From: Urechis unicinctus
Taxonomy: Eukaryota; Annelida; Polychaeta; Xenopneusta; Urechidae
DNA length: 64,000 bases
Direction: 5' to 3'
NCBI GenBank assembly: GCA_034190875.2
Contig: CM067350.1
Location: 24,581,368-24,645,367 of the forward strand
Position numbers and translations under genes: made by a program. Positions 11,545 through 23,300 of this stretch are shown in pieces (within the stretch, counting starts at the first letter, position 1; every line of letters starts with the position of its first letter). The notes beneath the pieces are model-generated. The model was not told the DNA's origin. It worked only from the letters and a program-made list of their open reading frames with translations, and did no database searches.

Positions 11545-13130
11545 TCGATTGTTGTTTACTGATGAGTGAAAATGGCGTAATTCATCTGTTTCTTTGTAGC
11601 GTAATAAGATTCCATATATTCAGTTGATTTTAAAGGCTAAATATATTCTGGTTGATGTCTGATACATTTTCAGATAAATTATAGTTGTAAACAGTTTGCA
11701 GTTTTCCAAATCGCGTATGATCGGAATAGCTCTTTCATAAGCAGCCAACACAGCTTCTGTCAACATAATCATGAATAAATATCACACAATGTCATAAAGA
11801 TTTTCGTTTTGTCACTCCTAAATTCTACCTTGTAATAGACCTACCATTGGCATTGTCGCCGGCAGCGCCGGCTCCAGTTTCTGTCACTGTGTGTTGAGCG
11901 TTGTTTAAAAAATCCAGCGCTTCGATTTCAACACGGAAACACACAGGTAACAAAAACTGTCATTCATGTATGACGTATACCTGTTAATTCTATAATTCAG
12001 GTATGGAAATAAAATCAGAATCACTGCTTTCCATCTCAATTTGTTCCACTGCTTGTTACAAGTCTGTGTCACTCATCAGTCTACCGCATTTGCTCGCCTC
12101 AGAGAAAGGTTCGAGTTGTCCTTTGGCAGCCATGGTGAATGATTAACTGAGACCATCCTCTCCTGTACGTGTATGTACACCCCTGATATATGACTGGTCA
12201 TTGACATGAGGTATTTCTTAACTGTCATATTTGGGTTGCCAATTTGCAGCTGTACTTGCATGTGATGTTTTTACGTATATTAATGGCTAATGCAGTAGTA
12301 TAGAACCTCCACTTATCCCTACTATATACGTAAAGTTATGGCTTATAAAGGATTTCGATGTTTGCTACCCGCTCACTTTTGTTGTTTTTAGGGTGTGTTT
12401 CACTCGAGAAAAAGTAGAACAAGGCGGGTCCGGCCTAGGGCCCAACTGAAGAAATACCACAGAGGAAACTCTGAAAGAGAAAAAAAGCTGCTCAGTACAT
12501 CAACCGATAAAAGTGGCGTATCACGATAAAAGTGGCGTATCACGATAAAAGTGGCGTATCACGATAAAAGTGGCGTATCACGCGCTCCACAAGAGCATCG
12601 TTCTTACAGCATCACTCAGCTCGTTATTCAGATCTGATATCACTTCTATCAGATTACCTACATCCTCCTATTTTACATAACTTTCAAGCTCAGCAATACG
12701 CTTTTGTGAGGTGTGTTCAGTTTCCATTTCTATACCAAATACCCACGTTTATTCAATAGACCGAAAGGCCAGGTATATACAGCGTGTAAAAAGTCACTCT
12801 ATGGGATGTACTCTGGAGGCAATGAAATCATGCTGTGTATTAAGATGGGCCGTTATCATTTACATAATCGATGGTGAAGAAGCAGGAGCACCCACTGGTT
12901 TTTCTGATGTCTTCTAAAACTTTTCCACGTTGGATCAGAGCGTTTTTGTAATGTCGCCCTTCATTTGAGTTTAAACTCATGATTCGAAATATTGCCATGT
13001 TCAAGTGCAGTCGACACAATATCAGCAATGGTATTCAATTTGTTCAACGCCAGAAAACAGATCTGATCATGTTTTTTAACCTTGATAAATTTTCCGGCGA
13101 TTCCAGTAATACCCAACACAGTGGCAATTT
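11545..13130. other. No gene recognised; one short tandem repeat
   Basis: Apart from four 19-bp repeats at 12506-12581 no coding motif, RNA gene or transposon end was recognised on either strand. Composition is AT-rich. Confidence 0.5.
12506..12581. repeat. 19-bp tandem repeat, 4 copies
   Basis: The unit GATAAAAGTGGCGTATCAC is repeated four times without mismatch. Perfect identity implies recent amplification. Confidence 0.95.
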
Positions 13131-13133
13131 CTT

Positions 13134-13640
13134 CCTTTACATTCTCGGGTTTCCGTCGCCTCCGCTAGGAGGGCCACCGTCGCGCACAGCGATTTTGACC
13201 TGATCTGGAGGCATGTTTCTCTGCCTGTCAAGCTGTCAGCGCTTTGTTCGCGCTTTACCAGTTGCTGTTTTAAGTTCTTGCGTTGTTGCTCGCATTCTTG
13301 TTGCGTGTTTCTATAGCTTTAAAGGACACCAAAGACGTCGCAGAAGTTGTCATGCGTATTCTGAACTTCTTTTAAGTTCATCTGAACGCTGTCACGTCGC
13401 AATGAACTCATTTGAAACATTTCTCAAACGCAGAGATTATCATAAAATAGTTATCCAAAATGTTGCCAACCACATTCATCTCTAGTCGTCTGTAGAGCAT
13501 TCTGCCAGAACATCAGTATTCACCCAATATCTCTTTGAAGTTAGCTTGCGTGACTGTTGCTACACCATGTGATCACTGTCCCCTTCTAAGTGGAAAGTAC
13601 ACCAGCTGAAAACTTTCCTCAAATATAGGGGATTCCCTTG
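13134..13640 (+). repeat. Solitary end of the 1.1-kb TIR repeat family
   Basis: 13136-13170 (CATTCTCGGGTTTCCGTCGC and the following CTCCGCTAGGAGGGCCACC) matches the inverted arms at 19101-19136 and 20184-20219. Downstream, GCGATTTTGACC...GGCATGTTT resembles the inner flank of the left arm at 19137-19175, so this is the left end of another family member. No matching right end was found before the LTR fragment at 13643. The remainder of the stretch shows nothing else. Confidence 0.6.
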
Positions 13641-13642
13641 CA

Positions 13643-13748
13643 CGAGTTGTTGCATTATGAAGCCCTCACTGAAAATCATAACGTCCCACTTCATGTGGTG
13701 GTTAAGAATAAAGACAGTTCTCTTCCGGTATACACGGTGTCGTCCTCG
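13643..13748 (+). repeat. Displaced, inverted half of the 5' LTR with target duplication
   Basis: CGAGT (13643-13647) is followed by TGTTGCATTATGAAGCCC and about 100 bp matching the start of the 3' LTR (reverse complement of 6241-6344), apart from a 6-base gap. It ends at GTGTCGTCCTCG, which is where the stub at 10473 stops. It completes the broken 5' LTR. Confidence 0.85.
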
Positions 13749-14038
13749 ATTGGTTGAACAATACAGAATCACCACCCCATGCAGCTTTTCACAGTGCGTC
13801 AAAACACGAAAACATTACTGTTGATCATTATGCTGAATGTCAAGAAACGCAGGAATCGGGTCACATGCAGACTTGTTCCCCAACCCATTGTTTTCGTAGG
13901 GAGTGTTGTGGTTGATTTATTCCTATATCAATCAATCAATCAATCAATCGATCAAATGCTTTATTTCAAGACTCAGCCACTTATAGCCAGCGGAGGTCCA
14001 TTATATAACAAAACACAATAATAAAGTACAGTATATAC

Positions 14039-14829
14039 TAGCCCAACGTCAGGTTCTATTTATCACCTTGTCGGTCCAACAGTACAACCAAATAATATTG
14101 TCGATGCATTCGATCAACCCAGAACTAACCTCTTTTTTCAAGAAATATGCATGTTCTGACGAGTTTCAGGCGATCAGTGTCGAAAGTTATTATTTAGTTC
14201 GGTTCGAGATAATGCTACATATTCCTATCGTCTGCGGAAAACTATATTTTCGATAACTTTCGGTGATATTTTCTTCCGAAATACAAGCGTGGAGGACGAT
14301 ATCCCAGGCAGCCCCAGAAACTTCCGATGTAAATAAGGCGGTGAGAATATAGGCAAAAACTATAGCTGATAATTCCTGTCGCCTTTCCCCCAAGTTTTTG
14401 CAGTTTTCTTCGTGATTCGGTGTGATATTTGTGCGACAGTGAATGTTAGTGGCCTTTTCTACATGTTAGACAAGGTCATTTTAGCTTTTAGCTTCGTGCC
14501 ACAAATAGTCCCTGTGAACCCGCGTCTTGTGAGCTGTCTCGCCTATGTTCCAATTGGTGTATGCTCCCGCGGGTCAGTTTCCGCCGCCTCGCCGCCATGT
14601 TGCCAAGTCGGGCTCAGATATTACCGTTTGGTGTGTTAAAATACTTATTCACAGGATACTGTTGTTGCTGAAATTCAGCTTCTGGTCCAATAAATGATTG
14701 GTGAGTTGATTGTATTAGCTAAAACGGAACTCGTGATGATTCCGTTGACTTACGCCGGGAATATAGCGTTGCGCGTCAGAACTAAGAGGGAGTGCATGCA
14801 TCACTCCCGTACTTAGTTCGAAAGAGCTA
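14039..14829 (+). mobile_element. Non-autonomous hAT-like element, long form
   Basis: The 791-bp element starts TAGCCCAACGTCAGG and ends AAGAGCTA, and is flanked by perfect 8-bp direct repeats GTATATAC (14031-14038 and 14830-14837). Near its 3' end a 7-bp stem (GGGAGTG/CACTCCC) surrounds a 7-nt loop. Two much shorter relatives at 16623-16741 and 25990-26077 share only the two ends, so they are deletion derivatives. No transposase reading was found. The 8-bp duplication and terminal TAGC suggest the hAT superfamily. Confidence 0.75.
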
Positions 14830-14837
14830 GTATATAC

Positions 14838-16620
14838 AGGCAAAAAGAAATACAAAATTTTTACAGATGACAGTATGAGTTGGCCTATACAGTGAATTTA
14901 CTCCTATACCAGTGTTTCCACAAGTCTCATATGTATCTAGTGCTGCTTTCGGTAGGGTTTATTATATTTTGAACAATACTGTTTTCACTCGAATCTAGCC
15001 CTGGCATAAACTTTTCATGATATTTCTTATTACACCCTCACACGCAGGTACACACACACATTAGCAAACATATGACTAACACTAGCAATTCTTGGTAGGC
15101 CAATCAGCATTGTCATGGCATCAATACATGCTACTGTGAGCCTCTGCATACTATTTTTTTTATACCTACGCCATAGATGAGCTGTATACATTGGGGTACA
15201 GTGTCCTCGAAATAAAGAAATGAATAAATCAGATAGTCATTTAATCTTATCAGCTTTTATTTTGCTACTGTGGGATATGTACATTTTATTTCAGTAATTA
15301 AGTATTTGAATAAGGGTACCATAGAAGCTAGAAGAAAAAGTACAGCAATATCGTTTGAATTCTTCCTGGTGTTTGTTATAATGCTATTCTATCTAAACTT
15401 CCCCCCTGCAACCCCCATTTATTATCAGCACGATATGCCAGCCTAGCCTATCGTGTGGACCTGTCAAGGGTCACGGGAAAGCGGGTCAGCTGACCCGCGG
15501 GACCCTTTATAAGGACCGCAGATGGGTCAGTCACGGGGAGATCAACTAGTCAGGGTCAAGATTCAGACCGCGAGATTACCAGGGAGCTTCATTGTTGAAA
15601 TTTAATAAACCAAATAAGCATTTCTACTCCAGGACTCGGGTTATTTCTCTGGCTAGTCCCCACTCCAGCAACTACACGCAGCAAAGTAACATTACGAAAA
15701 CGAAGGAGCTTAGCATAAGAGCTGAAAAAAAACTTGATATTAACAAATGCGTCAGTTTCTGTGCATTTATCACTGGATAACTCATCAGCTGAAAGTAAGC
15801 TTATGCAATATGTGATATGTACATTTAGTATTGGCATCTTTTTGTGTCATAGCGAGTATCTTGGAAATATCTTTTTAGATACAATTTTTGCCAAACCCTG
15901 TTTGTTTTTTCATTTTTTTTCATATTTAAATGCCGCTAGAAGAATAAAATATGTACGGGTAGTTATTGTTTATTCATAAACCACTCGTATTATTGTCCTG
16001 TACAATACTCCTACTACGTTATGTTAACTGTTGAAATTGCTATTATATTTCAAAATATAATTAACAGCTTCAGCAAAATTCTGGCATGATTGAAATGGCT
16101 CCGGCTGTATTGTATTTTCATCACCTTTTCTATATTTCCCTGCAAAAAAACCCCACATTATTTATCGTCATTATACGATAAGTGCCTCTGTTTTAAGATG
16201 GTTTAGTATCAAAAGTAAAGCGCTGCTCACATCATTAAGCTATATAGATACATTCACGATAGTTTGAAAAGAAGACCTGATAAACTAAACAGTCCAAAGC
16301 TTCATCAATGATCAGTGCCATGGCAGCATTTAATTTTTTTCCAAGGCTGTTATCTTTAACAGATATGGCAAAGTAATTTCAGTTAGAGGTGTGTTCCTTG
16401 ATAAATACCCAGTTAGACGCTCACTGTGCGAGTACGAAGAAAAGGGGTGCGCGTCTGATAGGGAACAATCTTTCCCGTGTGAGACGCGTCCACGAGAAGT
16501 GCGTTTAAGTCATACGGTCATAGAATGTAGCCGCGCAGTGGTGTCCTAAGGATAGTGCTTGAACAAGGCCAGGTAAATGGTCTCAGATGAATTTATCAGT
16601 TGTATGAGGACGCATGCGAA
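14838..16620. other. No gene recognised; possible solo LTR
   Basis: Mostly AT-rich DNA without coding motifs. 15462-15674 looks unlike its surroundings: it is GC-rich, has a TATAA-like box (TTTATAAGG, about 15506), an AATAAA about 100 bp later, starts TG and could end CA, as a short LTR would. No second copy or target duplication was seen, so this remains a guess. Confidence 0.4.
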
Positions 16621-16622
16621 AA

Positions 16623-16741
16623 TTGCCCAATAGACCAACGTCAGGTTCTATTTATCGCCTTGTCGGAGTGCATGCATCACTCCCGTACTTAGTTCGAAAG
16701 AGCTAGTTCGAAAGAGCTAGTTCGAAAGAGCTAGTTCGAAA
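16623..16741 (+). mobile_element. hAT-like element, short form with amplified terminus
   Basis: The 5' end (GCCCAATAGACCAACGTCAG) and 3' end (hairpin, then CGTACTTAGTTCGAAAGAGC) match the long element at 14039-14829 with the interior missing. The last 14 bp, TTCGAAAGAGCTAG, are tandemly repeated about three and a half times at 16693-16740. Target duplications are not clear. Confidence 0.7.
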
Positions 16742-17356
16742 CAACCAACACAAACACGGAAGCAGATCAATTGACGGCGTGCTCGCTGAGACGCCGACTG
16801 AGTTCCTGGAATGCCGAAAATAAATAGCAGGCGGTGCAGCGCGCGATGAATGACAGCCCGGCCAGCCATGAGAGGCGCGCTTGGAAAGGGTGTGCGCGTA
16901 TATTAGGGACTGTGTGTAATAGAATGAACACGGTATTTCCAATTTAATGAAAACTGCCTACCTGTTTGAACCAACATGCCACGAATCCCAGAATCCTGTG
17001 CACCCCCCACATCATCTTGCACATCCTGACAATAAATCAAATATGATAAGACGAACACGGTTATGCTATGTCCAGCCGCGGGTTATGTGTGATTCTAGCA
17101 TAAGGAACCAAAGTCTTCATAATGTAAATACAGTATCATGTGTGCTCATTAGTTATTCAATATGATTTAATGAAATATATAAATCAAGAGTGCTATTCAT
17201 CATATCACATTATTAATATCAAATATTATCCACAAATTACCAAAGTTTTTTTGCTAAATTTAAGATTCATCACAAAATATTCGAGCCAAGATCAAGAATT
17301 ATTAGAATTTGAAAATGGATAATAACACACGATTATTGTCAAGAGAAGATTCTCAC
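16742..17356. other. No gene recognised; expected last HDHD2 exon not seen
   Basis: A CpG-richer patch at 16750-16900 is followed by AT-rich DNA. The remaining HDHD2 exon, encoding about 55 residues after the GD at the end of the exon at 17357-17490, should lie on the minus strand to the left. No matching reading was found here or further left by eye. Confidence 0.45.
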
Positions 17357-20300
17357 ATCGCCAATCATTACTGCTTCACTTGCGTCCACACTTAATGTCT
17401 TCAAGGCTTGATGGAAGAAATCTTTCTCAGGTTTGCCCACCACAACAGCATCAGCTCCCGTAGCAACTTGCAGGGCCTCAACAAAGGGTCCTGGAAATGA
17501 ATATGAAATCAATCTAATACAAAACACACAACATCACCCATCACGAAAAACTGCCTCCTTAGAATCCTTCACAAAACCACAGAGATGACATCCAGATGCA
17601 TGGAAACTAGCCCAAAGCGTTTTAGTACTGGGTGACGTACAGTATTCGCCACAAATGATCATTGGGTTTCAAGGAAAGTTCTAATCAAAATGTTGCATTG
17701 ATAATAACATGATATAAGATGCCATGATCATAAAGGCACATCTACAAAACTCAAACCCCAAACCCTACATTTTCAAAAAAAATTCAAAGAAGAATGCCAC
17801 AACCAAGTACCTTTACAAAATTTAAATAAAAGTGGCAACATGTCCAAGAACATTTATCAAATATGTTGACTCTTGATAGAACCAGTAACTCCAGCGACTC
17901 AAAATCCATGGACTATAAAATACAAACCATTCGAAATTACATCATGCTATTTTGGAACATCCCCCATAACGTTCCATAACACTCGCCTATGCACATCCAA
18001 TAACGCCAGCCCACAAACCGCCCCTTCCCCTCAGCGTTACATAATTGTCGAATGGCCTCTTAGGAGATGTATGTTGGTATAATTATTTGTATGCAAGGGA
18101 AATACACTTGTCTTTGGACAGATAGCCACTCAATTTAAATCAGGTAGGGATTACTGAAATACCTGGACCTATATGCAGACCGTCTTTTTTCTTGTAATAC
18201 CTTCCTTTGTGGATTGCAATCAGTGACGCCCCTTTAATTAGCAACCTGCAATTAAATACATGGATAATAACTGGTTCAACACCACAAAAGGTTTTATTTA
18301 GTACATAAATACACTCAGGGGCCGTTAAAAATTTACTTAACGGTAGTGGGTATATGGGTTAGTGTTACGGTGTGTTATGGGGGTGGGTGGAGGGCTGAGG
18401 GTGGTCTGCTCCAGGTCTACCTTCAACATATAGTTCCATTTAAAATCGACCCGGTACAGAGGCAGTCTGAACTATGACATAACCCATAGCGTGGACATCA
18501 CGTGCATGAGGTCCTGGGAGTGCTTTTGTGGAGAATGAAGTGGGGATGTTGAGGGGTAAGGAGCGACCTTCTTCTTCTTCTTCTTTCGAGCTTAGAGCCG
18601 TTTTTGGCTACAGAGGCCATGTACGGCTAATCGAGGAGCGACCTAATAAGTACAGCTAGTTCTATAGCGGCACGTTGCTTAAGGAAGGAGGTGTGTAGGT
18701 CAGTGTTGCATAACGGAAGGGGATGTCTGGGCGGGTGTTATGGGGCGTTAGCAACACACTGGAAAGCAAACTTAGACCAAAGACCTCACTGAACCCAGCA
18801 ACGCTTCAAGGGGCAACTCGTTGCAAAACTCGGCATAAAATGATGCTTTGCATCTTTGCAAATTGCGCAACATTTCCTAGATGCGGCTCACCACTCTCGC
18901 TGGCCAGGGAAATTGGGGGAAATGACATACAATTAGAGATTGGGATTTTTTGTGTATACACATGAACAGATAAAAGACGGACTAAAATCCTTGTCGGGTC
19001 TGTGAATCTCTATCGAAAACCTTGCGCCTGCGAGTGTAGAGTGCATTATGCGCGTATTCGAAAGGGTATTGCGATTCCGAACCCTTGCCGTAATTCCTGC
19101 CTTCACATTCTCGGGTTTCCGTCGCGGCCGCTAGGCGGCGATACTGATTTTCAACCGCTAGTAGGGGCATGTTTTCCCAAAACGCAAACGCAATACACGA
19201 CGCGGAACGTAGAGATTTAAGCTGTGGTGAATATTCGTTGTTTTATATTGGTGTTAGTAAGAGGAAATTGTTTAAGAATATCGTTCTATAGACTATATAG
19301 ACTGCGCGGAAGCAACCATGCCCAGGTTTACTTGCGCCGAAGTGGACGAAAACGAAAAAAACACCCGTGGATGACAGTTAAGTTTCCGTCAGTTGTATTA
19401 GTGACATGACAAGTATATAAACTGTGTAATTGCAATTGCCAGATATCCAAATAATTAAGGCGACAAGCCGTGCGACATGTCTCTTCATCAGGCGGTAATG
19501 CTGGATTAGACTTTGCATTGGTATTGAAGTCAGCCACTGCAAACATCATGGCCACAATATATTTGCAACCACCAACATCTTTGCAAAGAAAGATGAGAAA
19601 ATAATTAACAAAACTTTTTATCTCTCTTCCACCATACCACAACACCTCATAAAATAAAACACTAAGTTAATATTGTACCAGCAAGTCTTCAAAGGTATTT
19701 ATACATATTTATAAGATGTGTGACATATATGTATAAAACTTTCTTAAGATAAATATTCTAATTATATAAATTAAACATTACTCTGTGCACTCACATCCAG
19801 CAGACCCTATGGTACCAGGTGGGGAGAGGAGAAGCCATACATTGTATGGTTGCTCGGACTGGGACTGCTCCCTAACACATTTTCCCCTCAGATAACACCT
19901 ACAATGATTCAGGCATTTATATTCAACTGCGTGTATGTGTCTGTTGAGGAACAGCTGATATCCCCTTTCGCTTTCAAATGATGCCACCCCGCTAGAACTT
20001 CATTTGTAATTGGTCATCAAATGAATAAGACAGTAAGCCTCAGTAAGCTCAGGTGCATTTGACATATCGGTCTGCCATGCAGAAAGTTTGTTGGGATCTG
20101 GGAAATTGACTTGCTGACCCTCCATGCTTCTTCATTGTAAATATTCATTCATTGTAAATATTCTCATCATCTTCGGTGGCCCTCCTAGCGGCCGCGACGG
20201 AAACCCGAGAATGTGAAGGCCCCTATTATGGGTTTAACGGCACACCAACACTCATGTGTTATGTGGTGCCAAGAAAGGTGATTATATACAATGGACCTGA

Positions 20301-23300
20301 TTAAGCAGCCGCCTTCTAGGATAAATAAAATGGAGATGGAAAAGATAAAAATGGAAACAATTATCCTAGGGCAAGTCACCACCAGCCGTTTGACAGGGCC
20401 AGGCCATTCCAGCCTCTCGTCTAGGCGAAATCCGGGCCAGAGTAGCGTGTTGCAGACATGGCCGGCATCAAAAGGATCGCTCCATTCAACCACCCGGATC
20501 CCAGAGTCGCAACCCACGGCCAACAGGTAGCCAGCCCCCTATTAGATGCCTCTTACGACATGCAGGAAGATACAGTGGGCCTATTCTATCTCCGGACCCA
20601 CAGGGGGGAGAGTTAACGGCTTGGGCTCACCAAGACTAGTTGCGTAAGAAAACTGTTAACACCATTTTGTACATAATAGTTCTGCTAATTGAGAGACTGG
20701 TTGTCATGAGTGTGAGTGAATGAGTGAGTGAGTGAGTTAGTGAGTATAGGGTTTAACGGCACAGCAACATCTTTGTGTAATATGGCGCCTAGAAAGGTTA
20801 ATAGATAAGTTTGACCTGATTAAGCAGCCGCTTTCTAGGATAAATGGGAAAAAGAGGGACATGCAAGTGGATGACGATGAAAAAGATAAAAAAGCAAATA
20901 GTATCCTAGGACAAGTCACCACCACCAGATTGACTGTACCAGGCCCAGCCTCTCAGCTGTTTGAACAACGTGATATGGGGTAGTTTAGCGTGCTTGTTCC
21001 TCTAAGCAGGCCTACAGCACCACGTTTCTCACTTGTCGGGATCACATTATTCTCACACAGAGCGAGTCTGATTACGTAGGTCCTTCAGCACAGAGTTTTA
21101 CTTTTGGACGAGGACCCAGAAACAGAGGAGCTCTCCTTGTGACACTCTGCCAACGCCAGGTCTTGCGCAGTCATTGTCACGCTTGGGTCATGCCTGCTTA
21201 TGGCGGCAAAGGCTTTCTTCTCCTCATCCGTAGAATGCCCTTCATGCTGCGAGCCGGTACGCTTAGGTTGATGTTCACTCTTATCATATGCAAGCTTCCT
21301 GTGGCGGAGAACGCGGTCATGCAGAATCACGAGCCGACCTGTGTACTAACTCTGAGAAATACTTGTCCAGTCGGGCAAGTCCTCCTAATTTTTGCTTGTC
21401 CGATTGAAAAACCTCCCAGCTAATGCCGTTAAGCAGTACGTCACAGCTTGCCCGGGCACTTGGGTTAATCCCAGAACTATAAAATGGAAGCGGCAACTGC
21501 ACACTGGTACAGACTTGTAAACGTGAGAGTTTGGTCAGGGGTTCCTTGGCCTCGATGTGGTCGCATTTACGACACGCCGCAGTCTGTTCTCGCACAAAAC
21601 TGGCCGGGCTTAGAGGCCCAGGCTTGCACTGTCTGGTCGGCATTTACTGGTGGTATCTTGTAACACCTCAGGAAAGTTTACTGAGAAAGTAGCGTCGCTG
21701 TGAATGACTTGAATGCTTGGTCATATTGAGAGCACTGTAAGTGATCTATACTGTGGGCTGGTACAACCTTCAATCAAATGAGACCGTTGCATGGCGGTCA
21801 ATGACAGCAGGAAGAGGACGAGCTGCCCAAATCAAACCTGGCCGCCGAAGTTTCACCCTTCTTCAGCAGTCAGTTACAGCTCCGGGCCTTAGCTTGGGTC
21901 TTGATGCTTGAATTTACAAGATAAAAACGGACCCAGGCTAAACACGGAGAGCACTCAATCCAACCTCTTTGATTATGCAACAAAGACCTATGTATCTACT
22001 TGTGTATGTTGATGGGCGACACAGACAGCAGCACAGGGAAATGAGAGAATATAGAGACACGCGGATTACTATTTGGGCAGAAGCAGCGGCTATGAGTAGT
22101 CCAGTGGTAATGGAGCCAGGGGTCAAGGCTCACGAGAAGGAAGCTGTGGATATAGCATGTTATCAAGTAGCAAGGTAATAAATATGGGGTCGTCTTCTGG
22201 CGAGGGCGCTGAATCTGATACTTTATCAGTCATTCCTGTTATAAATTGAACAAATTAAGTAGGAGGGATAAAGTGCTGTTGTAACACCTTTTGATCAACC
22301 TTTACAGCTCGAACAAGGTAATGTAACTAAATCAAACCAGTTCAAACAGAGAAGCGACCTGTTTGGTTGGGTCACTCCTAACTGAACTTGACGACTTTGT
22401 AGAGTTGTCCAAAATGGGCAAGAAAGTGTTACAAATTTTTTGAAGGCCCCTAAGTGGTTGTAGTCATTTTCCCATACCATCTCTGTCAACTTTACTATGT
22501 GGTTGTAGTTTCATGGTTACAAAGATGTAATAAAAAACAAGAAACATTTGACGTGAATCTGAAACTATGTTGAGTAAAATCAAAGTGACATACCCAAAAG
22601 CATGGTTCATTTCTGGGTAATTGAAATTGCTTGGAGACAGGCCAATAACAACTGCATTGGGGTCATCAGTAAGGACACCTGCAAATTAATTATCAGTATA
22701 ATGCAATGCAATTAACAATGGAACATGTCAGGCTGAATCTAAGATAAAATAACTTTGTACATCACTTCACAGGACATATATTTAGCGGTGATACTTTTAC
22801 CCAAAATGGGAAATGGATCATTATTTTTGCACATCAATAAATATAATACAATTTTTTCAAATATTGAATCTAGCCCAGGTTGTGGTTATCCATAGCATTG
22901 CCACCTTGAATGGCATTCACATAACTGCATGATCTGCTCATTGCATTTACGAAATGGTGAATATTCCTTACATGTACCACTTGCTGAAAAATATTAAATC
23001 CTTTTACAGCAATCATGGCAAAATGGTGTGACTTGAAGGGGTTAATGCCTATAAATGAGGCAGGCAATAATTAAGCCACAGAGCATTGTTATTGTAGTTG
23101 TATACTATGAAAGTCACTTACAGCTACAATAACATACGACTACCATACACTTTTTCTCATGCCTGTTTCAAGTCACCTTTGAAGTCCTCCTTGGCACCCT
23201 CCTCCAGCATCAGGAAAGGTCGTAAACATCGCTCCTCCACCACAGACCTCGCTGCAGTCAGAGACGTGAACATGTCTTCAATCTTGATGGTGAACTGCAT

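Larger units (their letters stand above)
10474..13748. other. Inferred inverted segment (about 3.3 kb)
   Basis: Both ends cut the same LTR at the same place: 10473 ends ...CAAGCGAG, and the reverse complement of 13748 begins CGAGGACGACACC, which is the following LTR sequence. Turning the segment round would rebuild a full 5' LTR flanked by CGAGT, identical to the target duplication at the other end of the element. The segment holds the polymerase fragment at 10474-11544, a four-copy 19-bp repeat and a repeat terminus at 13134. Confidence 0.75.

Noticed and set aside
14780-14835. Helitron 3' end (hairpin followed by CTAG and T)
   Set aside because: Perfect 8-bp target duplications at two copies contradict Helitron insertion, which makes none; hAT-like ends fit better.
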